Assembly (NCBI GenBank): GCA_003254905.1
Contig: QANU01086265.1
Span: 750,151-814,150 of the forward strand
Source: Nissolia schottii
Lineage: Eukaryota > Streptophyta > Magnoliopsida > Fabales > Fabaceae
Direction of reading: 5' to 3'
DNA: 64,000 nt
Shown here piece after piece: positions 10,601-20,960 of this stretch (positions are counted from its first letter, which is position 1; the number at the start of each line of letters is the position of its first letter). The translations under genes were made by a program, and so were the position numbers. The notes beneath the pieces were generated by a model that worked only from the letters and a program-made list of their open reading frames with translations, did no database searches and was not told the origin of the DNA.

Positions 10601-13250
10601 AAAGACATAAAGAATAATCTCACAATAGCTACAATCACGCAGGTCATCAAATAATCCTAGAAAAATTTTCAAAATGAATAGGTCATCAAATTATCCTACA
10701 AAATTTTTGAAGTCACAAGGATCATCAAATAATCCCACAATATGTAGGGGCATATGGGCCAACGAATTATCCCACACAAATTTTCAATACCAACAGGTCA
10801 TTGAGTTATACCCCAATAATTTCAAAACACACAGGTCATCAAATTATGCCACAATAAATTATAAAATCATACAGGCCATCAAATAATCCCACATAAATTT
10901 GTAATACTAATGGACTATCGAATTATCCCACAAATTTATTTTAAAATACAAGGTTCTCAAATTATCTCACAATATCTAGGGTCTTACAATTCATCAAATA
11001 ATCCCACAAAAATTTTCAACAGCAACGAATCATCGAATTATCTCACAATATCTCGAGTTATACGACTCATCAAATAATCCCACAAAAGTTTTCAATACCA
11101 CCGAGTCATTGAATTATTCCACAAATTTGTTAAAGTCACAAGGCTCATCGAATTATTTCACAATATCTGTAGTTATATGGGTTAACAAATAATCTCCAAA
11201 AATTTGCAATGCAAATGGATGATTAAATTATTGCACAAAATTATTCAAAGTCATAAGGGTAATTGAAAAATCTCACAATATTTAGGGTCATATGCATCAT
11301 CAAATTATCCCACAAATTTTTTTAAGTCACAAGGATCGTCGAATTATCCTACAATAGCTTGGAGTCACACATGGCATCAAAATAATCTCACAAAAATATC
11401 CAATGCTAACGTGTCATCAAATTATCCCACAAATTTGAAAAGTAACAAGGGTCATCAAATTATGTCATAATATCCAGTGTCATACTTGTCATCAAATAAT
11501 CGCTCAAAAATTTCAAATACCAATCAAATTATACCGCAATTATTTCAAAAAACATATCCCACAATAATCTTCAAGATCATACAGATAATCAAATAATTTC
11601 ACAAAAATTTCAATATCAACAGGTCATCAAATTTTCCTACAAAATTTTTCAAAGTCATCGAATAATCCAATAATATCTAGGGTCATACAAGTCACCAAAT
11701 AATCTCACAAAAAATTTCAATACCAACAAGTCATCTTCTTACACCACAATTTTTTTAAAATCACAAGGGTCATTGAATTATTCAATAATATCTAGGGCCA
11801 TATGAGTTATCAAATAATCCTACAACAATTTCTAATACCAACAGGCCATCGAGTTACCACAATGTCTTCAGTCATACGATTTATCAAATAATTTAACAAA
11901 AAATTTTGATACGAACATGTGATCAATTTATCACACAAAATTCACAAAGACATAAAGAATAGTCCCACAATAGTTACAATCACGCATGTCATTAAATGAT
12001 CTCATAAAAATTTTCAAAATGAATAGGTCATCGAATTATCCCACAATACTTTTTTAAAATCACAAGGATGATCAAATAATCCCACAATATGTAGGGGCAA
12101 ACGGGTCAATGAACTATCCCACACAAATTTTCAATATACCCCAATAATTTCAAAACACATAGGTCATCAAATTATCCCACAATAATTTCTAAGATCATAC
12201 AGGTCATCAAATAATTCCACATAAATTTTTAATACTAATGGATTATTGAATTATCCCATGATAATTTCAACAGCAAATCATCCAATAATCCCACAAAAAT
12301 TTTCGACAGCAACAGATAATCGAATTATCCCATGATAATTTCAAAAAACACACAGCAGGTCAATAATCCCACAAAAGTATTCAATACTAGCAGATCATCG
12401 AAATTATCCCACAATATCTAGGGTTATGTGGGTCATCAAATTATTTCACAAAATTTTTCACTTTGAACGAATCATCGAATTGTCCCACAATATCTAGAGT
12501 CATGTGAGTCATCAAATAATCTCACAAAAATTTTCAATTCCAATTAGTCATCGAATTATCTCACAAAATTTTTCAAAGTCAATGAATAATCTCACAATAT
12601 CTAGGGTCATGCGAGTCTTCAAATAATCCACCAAAAATTTGAATGCCAGTAGGTCATCAAACTATTCCACAATAATTTCAAAATACACGGGTAAACGAAT
12701 TATCCCATAATTTTTTTCAAAGTCACAAGGATCATCATATAATCCCACAATATCTAGGGTCATATTGGTCATTAAATAATCCCACAAAAATTTTCAATAC
12801 CAACAACTCATCGAATTATCCCACAAATTTTTTCAATGTCATAAGGGTCATCGAATAATTCCTCAATATCTTGGATCATACAGATCATCAAGTAATCATA
12901 TAAAAATTTCCAATACCAATGGGTCATCGAATTATCTCATGATAATTTCCAAGATCATATGAATCATGAAATAGTCCCACAAAAATTTCTAATACCAATG
13001 AGTCATTGAATTATTCCACAAATTTTTTAAAGTCTCAAGAGTCATCAAATTACCCCCACAATATTTAGGGTATGCGAGCCATCAAATAATCTCACAAAAA
13101 TTTTTAATACCAATAGGTCATCGAATTATCTCACAAAGCTTTGTAAAAGTCATTGAATAATCACACAATATCTGGAATTATACATGTCATCAAATTATCT
13201 CCCAATAATTTCTAGTCACACAAGTTATCGGATTATCTCTAAATAAATTT
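7640..13250 (-). repeat. Degenerate ~39-bp satellite array, right arm, expanded
   Basis: This is the same repeat family as 1880-4346, read here in the opposite orientation (ggtcatcgaattatcccaca core on the plus strand). It is more than twice as long. Part of the excess is a segmental duplication of about 1.32 kb: landmarks at about 9656, 10033 and 10621 recur at about 10977, 11358 and 11966 in the same order. The ORF at 10674-10886 is built of repeat units and is not a gene. Confidence 0.9.
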
Positions 13251-13569
13251 CAAGGTCAACATCAAATGCATACGTGCAACCATGGAACAACATTTTTAAG
13301 GATTTCCTTAAGAACTTGTACTTCTACTCAATAAATCATATTACATGTTTAAAACACAAATCCAATCTCATATATGATAAGCATTCAGAAACATACTAGC
13401 AGATAATGATGAAATGATGGAAGTGGGAAAAAAAAAAGTTGATAATGTCAATTTAAATCATTTAGGCAGTATTTTTCACAAGCAATCAAAAGTAGAGGCT
13501 AAATAAAACAATACAATCCTTTATCTTCAACAGTTTGTAATTTCACATAGAAGCCATATACTGAAAACT

Positions 13570-14930
13570 AACCTCTAAAGCAACAGATTTAACCAAATCT
13601 AAAATTGGTTGTGCGCAGACTCTTTCATCAAGATACGAAATGCTTTGTGCTTCTCAAAAACACCTCATATCCAAATCATTCTTGCAAAGGAACATCAAGC
13701 AATCCAAAAACACCAAGTGTGTTGAGACGGAATATGCTGCAGAAATTATCATAAATTCTAAACATCAAACAAGTTCACACTACAGGCAAAAACGCAATTC
13801 TTGAATCTTGACTTGAAAATAAAAAAATTAAGTATTTACAAATCAACTAAGAGCACAGGGGAATCTTATTGGAATGCATCATAACAGCACCAAAAAATAA
13901 TCAATTAAGCAACAGGTAAATGCATAAAATGATGAATTACATCAACTAGTGTGAGTACTCCAAATTCTCCATGCATTGAAATAAATGGGAAATCACATCA
14001 CTATAGTCTATCACAAAACAAAAAACTTCATTACTTTAATATTCAAACTACTACAGCACTTAAAGGAATCGGATTCTTTTGCAAAGCTAACTAATGTTTC
14101 ATAAGGAACTCCACATCATGCAAAAAAAAAACCCATTATGCATCAAGTAACTAGGAGGGATTTAATATCTTTATAATCTAAACTTTCTTCTTTTGGCAAT
14201 TACGAGAATTATGAGGATGTTTCATTAAGATTAAATAATGAATCAAAATTCTTTTCACATTGAATTAATGGAGGCCCAAACCCACTGAGACCAAATTATG
14301 GAGTCCAAGAAAGGTTTTGGGTTTTCACCTGATTGCCATGAAAGAGTTAGCAATAATCCCCTTTTCCTCTCACACAATACCAATCCAAACATTGCTAAAG
14401 GAAACCACAACCACTGTCACTGCAATTTACAGATTCTCAGGTAACCATTAAATTAGTGAATCGGGTATTGAATTTCCTGTAAGGCAATTTCCAATTATGA
14501 AGTTGGGGTTGCCGTTGGGTCAATAGAATAGAAGAGAAAGTCACTACCTAATATGAGAGAGAGAGAGAGAGAGACACACAATTGGGCAGTACATAGAAAA
14601 CGATACGAATGAAAGCAGAGCTTTACAGTTAACATTACGGGAAGCCAGAAAGGTACATGTTCTTTTGAGAATCAAAGCAGAATGAATATGAAGAAAGAAA
14701 GAAAGAAAGAAAAGGTTACCAGAGAGAGAAAGAAAGGGGGGACCTATACTCTTCCTCTTGAGGCTATGCCTTCAATGATAGACGCACAGTGTGGTCTTCG
14801 CAACGGCCATGGATCTTGACGGTGTTTCGACGCACAAAGGGGGGGAAAGCTCTGTTTTCCGTCTTCCTCTATTTCTGGTTATATATAGCCGTTGGTCTTG
14901 ACGGTGTTTCGAAGCAACATATGCCCATCA
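13570..14930 (-). other. Mirrored promoter and exon-like fragments (right arm)
   Basis: This is the inverted copy of 200-1560. It keeps the TATA box (minus strand, near 14875-14885), the TTTC microsatellite, the CT run and the exon-like stretch ending in VKSVALE. Conservation of these parts in both arms is explained by the duplication itself and is not independent evidence for function. Transcription from this promoter would run inward, toward the palindrome centre. Confidence 0.35.
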
Positions 14931-15130
14931 GCACAAAGACCATTGGTCTATACCTTTAACTTACACGCGACCAAACATTATTATTAGATTTTAAAAATAA
15001 ATAGCATGTGTTCGTCAGTTAGGCCCGCTTTAAAATTAGTTACAGGTTTGATTAATGACCCTGGATCCACTTTTACAAGTCTCAGTTATTATTATATTAT
15101 TATGAGTTTAATTATGTTGCGATTTTTAAG

Positions 15131-15520
15131 TATTCATTTAATTAAATATTTTAAAGCAGTTGTAGTAATCAATTATATATGGTGATCTGTCAAGATATTA
15201 TTGGATAATAATGTAAAATTCATTTACACTGTCATTGTATTACGATTAAATCTTTATTATAAACCTCATGAGTTATCAATTAAATTAAAAGTTACGGTCT
15301 ATGATTTTATTTTATTTTTCTACTTTCTAAAAACGTTTAAATTTCTATTTTTTTAATTAAAAAAAGCCGAATGATGAATCAATATCATTACTATATACAA
15401 TGTGATTCTTTAATTGATTATTTGAGGTTTTTCTTTTGTAAAATTATGAGAAATTTTAATCAAATAAATTATTCAAATTATACGTAAGATTAATTTCTGT
15501 TTGACCAAATAAATTTAATT
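15131..15520. other. AT-rich spacer right of the palindrome
   Basis: I see no gene or recognisable repeat here. The sequence is very AT-rich and separates the palindrome from retroelement scraps. Confidence 0.5.
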
Positions 15521-15660
15521 TCCTATCTTTTTATCCTAGTATTGAATGTTCTTATTGAACAAATTCAAGATCCAATGCTACAATGCTTGCTATTTGTGGA
15601 TGATATAGTTCTGGTGGGAAAATCGAGAGAAGAGTTAAATGCAAAGCTAAAATTATGAAG
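15521..15660 (+). pseudogene. LINE reverse transcriptase fragment
   Basis: One frame from 15521 reads SYLFILVLNVLIEQIQDP and, after four residues, LFVDDIVLVGKSREELN before an in-frame stop (codon at 15656). The FVDD box is the catalytic YXDD-type motif of reverse transcriptase. The flanking residues match plant L1-like LINEs, where the pattern SPYLF-LVLD-LTEHIQ then FADDIVL is typical. Only about 45 residues remain of a normally 1000+ residue ORF2. It was cut upstream, in AT-rich DNA, and downstream, where gypsy LTR-like sequence begins. It is a dead fragment. Confidence 0.85.
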
Positions 15661-15664
15661 ACAA

Positions 15665-16556
15665 TTGTCATGCCCCAACTTAAGATGTGACCGCACGTAG
15701 AGCTATTGCCCTATAAAAGCTCTGACGTAGCATATTAACATACATGAAATGCTTATAAATAAATAATTTTATTTCAAAATAACTAACTTTATAAAATAAC
15801 TGATTTCATATAACTAGTTTCAATTCAGTAATAATGAGTTACATGGTGTCTAAAATTATAACTGAAAATAGAGTACTAAAATGTTAAAATGAGGGATCCT
15901 ACCCTAGACATTTGGAGAATATCTAACATGACTCTGGTAGATCCCACTACGAAGTAGAGCTTACCATGAGCTAAATTCTCGCTTCTGCTGGACAAGGGAG
16001 CCATTCTCACATTCCTCTACTATATTTAAAAAAATAATATTGACAGAAGGGTGAGTTTGTCCTCTTAGTGGTAAGTACCTCGGTACCACACAAATAACAT
16101 ATACTTCATATAGTCATGACATTTAGATATACATATACTAAATAATAAATAAAACATAAAAGATGAAGGAAATCTGAATAAACTACTGTAAAGTAAATAT
16201 GATCTGCCTGTAGCATGTGTCCGCCCCCTAGCGAAGGGCTGCAAGGAGAGATGCCTCTCAATCCTCGATTCAAGGGGACCTTGGCTTGACCTTGCTTCAC
16301 TAGGATAAATTTGGGTGGTTCTAGTACACTCAACCCAGATACCTGTGAATCTGTGATGGCACACATATCCTAATCTGAGGAGCCTGACGCTCATATAATC
16401 TGAATCTAGAAGGGCACGCATGCCATAATATGAGGAGTCTGGCGCTCAACGCTATCTAACACTGACTGATCTATGGAGTCGTTGACCCCGTACTATTCTA
16501 GGTCATCTACCCTAAGATCTATTGTTTGTAAAGTCTTTTAGGTGAGCTAGCTTGGT
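15665..16556 (-). mobile_element. Gypsy LTR-like remnant
   Basis: On the minus strand it ends with a ggtcacatcttaagttggggcatgaca-like terminus (15670-15695), a pattern typical of the 3' end of chromovirus-type gypsy LTRs. Inside are GC-richer blocks with short repeats (gaggagcctgacgctc at about 16377 and a near copy at about 16432). The 118-codon ORF at 16065-16421 is low in coding character and is not a gene. No partner LTR is visible, so this is a solo or truncated copy. Confidence 0.45.
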
Positions 16557-16558
16557 TA

Positions 16559-16831
16559 CCCTCCGATCTTGAATAATTGTTCACTTTGAATTATACGCGA
16601 TTGTTAAAAAATAATTAAAAATTATACATACTTTACAAAGTTATTTTTGTTTAATGTTTTTTATTTTTATTTTCTCTCTCATCTAATATTCTCTTACTAT
16701 TAACTTATTTAATAGGGGTATGATAAAAATAGAACAATTAATATTGTTTAAATTTAAAAAATGGATAATTATTTTTGAAAATATCATAATAGGAAATAGA
16801 AAGGTGAACAGTTATTTGAGAACGAATAGAG
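16559..16831. mobile_element. Stowaway-like MITE (Tc1/mariner), 273 bp
   Basis: The left end CCCTCCGATCTTGAATAATT and the right end (reverse complement CTCTATTCGTTCTCAAATAA) form an imperfect terminal inverted repeat, both continuing into TGTTCAC. A TA dinucleotide flanks each end (16557-16558 and 16832-16833), as expected for Stowaway insertions. The interior is AT-rich and non-coding. Confidence 0.75.
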
Positions 16832-16833
16832 TA

Positions 16834-18960
16834 TGGTTTATAATAGGTAGCACTAGCGAAACATATATTAACTCAATAAGAGTAGTGATCCATTGATTCT
16901 AGGAGTAAGTCATGATACGCTTACTCCATTCAATTTTTTTTATATATATAGATGATGAATTTAATTAGTTTAATTGTTGAATTATGTGGTACTGTAAGAT
17001 AATATAAAAGGGTATTTGTCGAAAAAATAATATTAATCTGATAATATAAAATAAAAATAAAAATGGTGGGCCGAAGAACTTTGGTTTAGAGCCACAATTT
17101 TGCCGGGCTTTGCCACGACACAGGGACCCAATGCCATAACCTCGGTTTATGCTGCTAATTAACCTATACATAATGACTTTGACTTTTATGACCCCAAAAA
17201 AGTACCCAATTTTGAAAATTACAACTTTAATTCTAATTTTAATTTAAATCTTAATTTTAATCAATACCCTATTAATTTTATTTAATTTTTTTACTTTAAA
17301 TTTTCTCCTTAATCTTTACCCGTGTGTTTTTTTCATTGTACTATTATTCAGATTTTATTACTAGTAAAATTGACTAATCTAATTTAAGGTACTGTGATTA
17401 TCTCTTCTGATACAAATTTTTTCTTTCCCGAGTCTCAAATTCGAGATCTTTAATACGTTTTAAGTTTTAATTTAATTTTTCTTCGTTATAAATTTAATTA
17501 AAGTGGTCGAACTTCACAACTTTGTTTTATAACTTAAGAGGTTATTAAATGTAATTTTTATTTTGGTTAACTATTAGGTTGTGTCTCTTACTCTTCAATC
17601 AATACATAGTGTTTAATGAGAAACTAATATATACCAAAAAAGAAATGGAAAAAGTTGGATAAAATTTATGGGTCGAAATTATTAACTAATCGTTTATGCT
17701 CGAAGACAAGCGTATACACCTTGAGAATGGACGAATGAAGTAATCAACATGATCATATTTATAAGTCTAGTGTGTCATTTGTTGAATATGGATGAGAAGT
17801 TAAGTGATGATAGCAAACAATTTTTTTTATTAATTTCATTGCATCTCTCTCATAGATCATCTTCAAGATCTTGCTAATTGGGGAAAATATAATGAAAACT
17901 AAATGATGTGATTATCGTGATAAAAAAAAATGTTATATTAACGCCAGTTGAAAGATACTAGTTGTGGAGAGTTCTCTAGAAGAGGTATAATCAATTTCAA
18001 ATGGGGAGGTGGACAACAAAGAGAAATGACACATTCAGTTTTAATATCCAATGCTACGAGAAGAATGGAAGAGTCTAAAACGGATTAATGAAAAAGCTTA
18101 AATAGTTGAATCTCCATATGATGGAGACCTACATTATGTAGAAAATGTCAATAATGATTTTGTTTAAAATCATTCTAAATAGGTGCTAGATTTTGATGTT
18201 GATGTACATATATGCAAAGATCAAGCTACAAAAAAATGTGAGAAAGAAATTGAAGATTAACGCAAGAGGCATGAGAAAAGAGTACGACTGAAAACTCTAC
18301 TACAAATATCTACTTGTGTTCATTTACTTTTGGTGGGCTTCTTCCGTTGATACAGTGTGTAGCTGTATACAAAGATTCTGGATGAAGCTAATACGTATCC
18401 GGGAACATGGGTATGCATTCTTCTTCTGAGCGGCATCGGCATCTATGTACAACGTAAATTTCAATTCATGTTGTATATTAATCACTGGTATAGTGTCATT
18501 GGAGGAGATCGTTCCATCTTGTTGTATGAGATGTGACTTGCTTAGCCTTTTTTGGGTTCGTGGCTTAGTTTAATTTTTGGTGTATCTTAGCGTTGTTAAT
18601 ACTTTGAATATAATTCAGAAATGGATACATCTGAAAAAAGGCCCATGTTTCGGATTGCACCAGCGCGGCCTGTATTTGGTGCAAAAGCCCACTTTAAAAC
18701 CAAGTTTGATTGGTTTGAACTTTCTCTCTAATTTACCAAAAACAAATCTATCCTTCTTAAACATCGATCCCTAATCAAATGAGTGAGCAGCAATCAGAAC
18801 CAAGAAATAAAAAATTGCTAGTAAGTACCTTCAGAGTAATAACGTTAAGAAACTAATAAAAGGAAGTTTCTCTTGAAAAAATAAGGGTATATTAAGTTTC
18901 TTTTTCTGTTTATAATCCATTTTTTATTTTTCACGATTTTGTAAACTTGGACCTGACTTA
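16834..18960. other. AT-rich intergenic DNA
   Basis: Nothing with convincing coding character was found. The stretch at 17040-17165 is GC-richer, and 18560-18780 has a 65-codon ORF that matches nothing I recognise. The 17840-18300 part reads like a worn coding region with many stops in every frame, but I cannot assign it. Confidence 0.4.
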
Positions 18961-20110
18961 TTGGCCGACATAAACAAAGGAACGACATATATATAAGTTA
19001 GTAAGGCCTCAACTCGGGCATATCACTAAGCCGGTCTACCGGTTGGAGTTCGTAACCGCCTAGATACCTATCATAAATGTTCACTGGACCAACACCTATG
19101 GCGCTCCACTCCTTTATGAGCCTTATTGATATCATAACTGGTATCATAAAGATCATCTAGACAGTTACAATTGCAAGGTAAATGTCATCTAAATGGCTAA
19201 TACCGCCATGCTGGTTGTAAGGTATATGAGCATGGACATCCTTCATGCTAAGGTATGTGCAAAACCATAATCTTTAATGAGATCTATTATTCTTTAGCTT
19301 ACTTGGGCGTCATAGTGTCTTTTGTAGGTACTTCCGCCGCCGTTGTTGGCATCATCCTCACCAAATTGCTTACAACATCATAAGTTCTTGGATTCAATCC
19401 CAAGGTCAGAGTTGCAAGTGTCATCTCGAAACCTTGTCCGAATTACTTGTAACATTGACACCGTCTGTAGGGATGGTTGATCATTAGTTCTTGGTGATCG
19501 TCTTGTTTATTTTTTCTTTCTTTACTTTTCCTTTGTGATGGTGAGTGTCAATAACCACATTCGACCAACCCAGATTGGTCCCTCTGGAAATCCTCCTGAT
19601 GGTCTAACGACCACTGACTTAGGTACTAATCTGCAGAGAACTCCTCCCAAACATCTAGATCAATGACCATGAGCCAAGTCTCGCTTAGTTGTTCAGGATG
19701 TTTAGCCATGAGGAGCAAATGCATACCAGACACGAGAAACAATTCAAGAGTTACAAAAACTTTTGCTTGCTCAACAAAGACATATCAATAATTTAGAAGC
19801 CATTAGGAAAGTCAGGTCCTAGCAGGTGTCTTGGGAGTTTAATGAACCCAGACAAAAACTAGTCCCAAGAAGGAATCATGACTTGTGGCATCATATTAAT
19901 AGGAAACGCTCTCAAAGGAATAATGGCTTGTAGTATGAGGTACATAACAGGGGACTCCAAGTTGATACTCACTCTCGTCACCTTGATGATGTGAATCCAA
20001 AATTCATAGAAATGTATCATTCTTACATTCCTATCTCAACTAGGAATAAAAGGGGGGGGGCGTAGGAAGAATATCAAGGATCATCCGACCAACCTGCAAG
20101 ACCTGTGAAA
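18961..20110 (+). mobile_element. Degenerate Tat-type gypsy 5' end: LTR, PBS and gag scrap
   Basis: An LTR-like region ends TGTAACA at 19454. It is followed at once by TTGACACCGTCTGTAGGG, a variant of the TTGGCGCC-TCTGTGGG primer-binding region seen at 48455 in the intact Tat-type element of this window. An ATG at 19538 starts MVSVNNHIRPTQIGPSGNPP, but stops and frameshifts appear within 50 codons. Later scraps (NPKFIEMYHSY near 19993) keep a gag-like look. The left edge of the LTR and the 3' part of the element are not seen; MULE sequence follows. Confidence 0.6.
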
Positions 20111-20135
20111 AACATTATGACAGAGGACTGAGTTG

Positions 20136-20520
20136 TCAAATAATTGAACTTGGACCACATTCATTACCGATATTGGGAGCAACTTCCTCAAAGTTGACAA
20201 ATAATTCAATGTCACTGAGACTTGCCTTATAAGTCTCATATAAATAAAACATGTGTTGCACCTGGAGGTTGTTCGATATCATAACAGGACGATATTTAAT
20301 AACTCTATTAATGAAAGACACAAGAGCCTTATATCTAATTCTCTCTACTCTCCTATGAAAATGAGAACGAATTGCACTATGCAAATCAGAAAATGACATA
20401 GAGGACCACAATATAACAAACTTGGCCTCATTATCACTAACAAATTCAATTCCTTCAACATCAAATTTTTTTCATAGAACCATTATAAAAAATAAAAGTG
20501 ACTATACCTTGCTTGCTCAT
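20136..20520 (-). pseudogene. Mutator-like (MULE) transposase N-terminal fragment
   Basis: The likely start is the ATG at 20520 (MSKQGIVTFIFYNGSMKK). A one-base shift in the A-run near 20467-20473 separates it from the main open frame, which ends at a stop at 20136. The main part contains SFSDLHSAIRSHFHRR, then YRPVMISNNLQVQHMFYLYE and SDIELFVNFEEVAP. This is the pattern of the N-terminal ubiquitin-like/PB1-like region of plant MULE transposases (basic helix, YR-P, D--V--MF, IEL-V). About 125 residues remain of a usual 600-800. The zinc-finger and catalytic DDE parts are missing, so it is a dead fragment or a deletion derivative. The upstream DNA to 20960 looks like the element's subterminal region. 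Confidence 0.7.
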
Positions 20521-20754
20521 TTTGTTTTTCTTAAAAATATTAAATGTGTATAGATAGTGATGTGTTTAAAGAACAATAACAATAACAGAAGAGGAGAGGA
20601 TGTGTTTAGAGAACAAAAAAAAAAAAAAAGACAAAATAAGAATGAGACAATAGAAACAGGAGAGGTTTGGGTGAAGAGGATGAATTGTGTGAGCCGAGAA
20701 GAAAAGTGTTGGGCATTTATAGGAGAATTCCGGTGCGAGTTAATTACTTTTTAA

Positions 20755-20960
20755 ACACTGTTTAACCTGAAATCGACACTGACAATGCCAATTTCAGGCT
20801 CCGTCATATCTCCGCCTGAAATCGATAAACAGTACACTGATTTCAGGCTCCCTGACACTGCAGACCTGAGTGCCGATTTCAGGTTTTAGTTTTTTTTTTT
20901 TTTAAAAAAATCCTAAAGTTGGTACTGTTGATGCCAATTTCAGGTAACTTGAACCATACT
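20755..20960. repeat. Repeated cctgaaatcg / gccaatttcagg block upstream of the MULE fragment
   Basis: The motif CCTGAAATCG or its relative TTTCAGG(C/T) occurs at least seven times in about 200 bases, in direct and inverted orientation, around a poly-T/poly-A stretch. This suits the subterminal region of a transposon. A related motif set (gatttcagagtggcaatttc, ctgaaatcgcc) is inside the MITE at 30117-30382. Confidence 0.5.

Larger units (their letters stand above)
6483..15130 (-). repeat. Right arm of 15 kb giant inverted repeat
   Basis: This is the inverted partner of 1-5474. From the inside it contains leader and promoter, an LTR (7013-7639), a 5.6 kb satellite array (7640-13250) and the 1.88 kb outer segment. 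The outer segment carries small differences from the left arm, such as a longer CT run near 14563-14576. The inner LTR part is visibly more diverged from its partner, with extra internal duplicated blocks around 7240-7400. The length difference and private mutations argue against a simple assembly mirror artefact. Confidence 0.93.

Noticed and set aside
10674..10886. 70-codon ORF in the right satellite array
   Set aside because: It is made entirely of 39-bp repeat units; its protein is a repeat shadow.
1880..13250. CRISPR-like repeat-spacer array
   Set aside because: Units are contiguous, degenerate and without unique spacers, and the genome is plant nuclear.
1..15130. Palindrome as a pure assembly artefact
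   Set aside because: The arms differ in array length, private duplications and many substitutions in the inner part; a mirrored artefact would be identical. Still needs long-read proof.
16065..16421. Two overlapping ORFs (118 and 86 codons) on the minus strand
   Set aside because: They lie in an LTR-like remnant, match no family and have no promoter or splice support.
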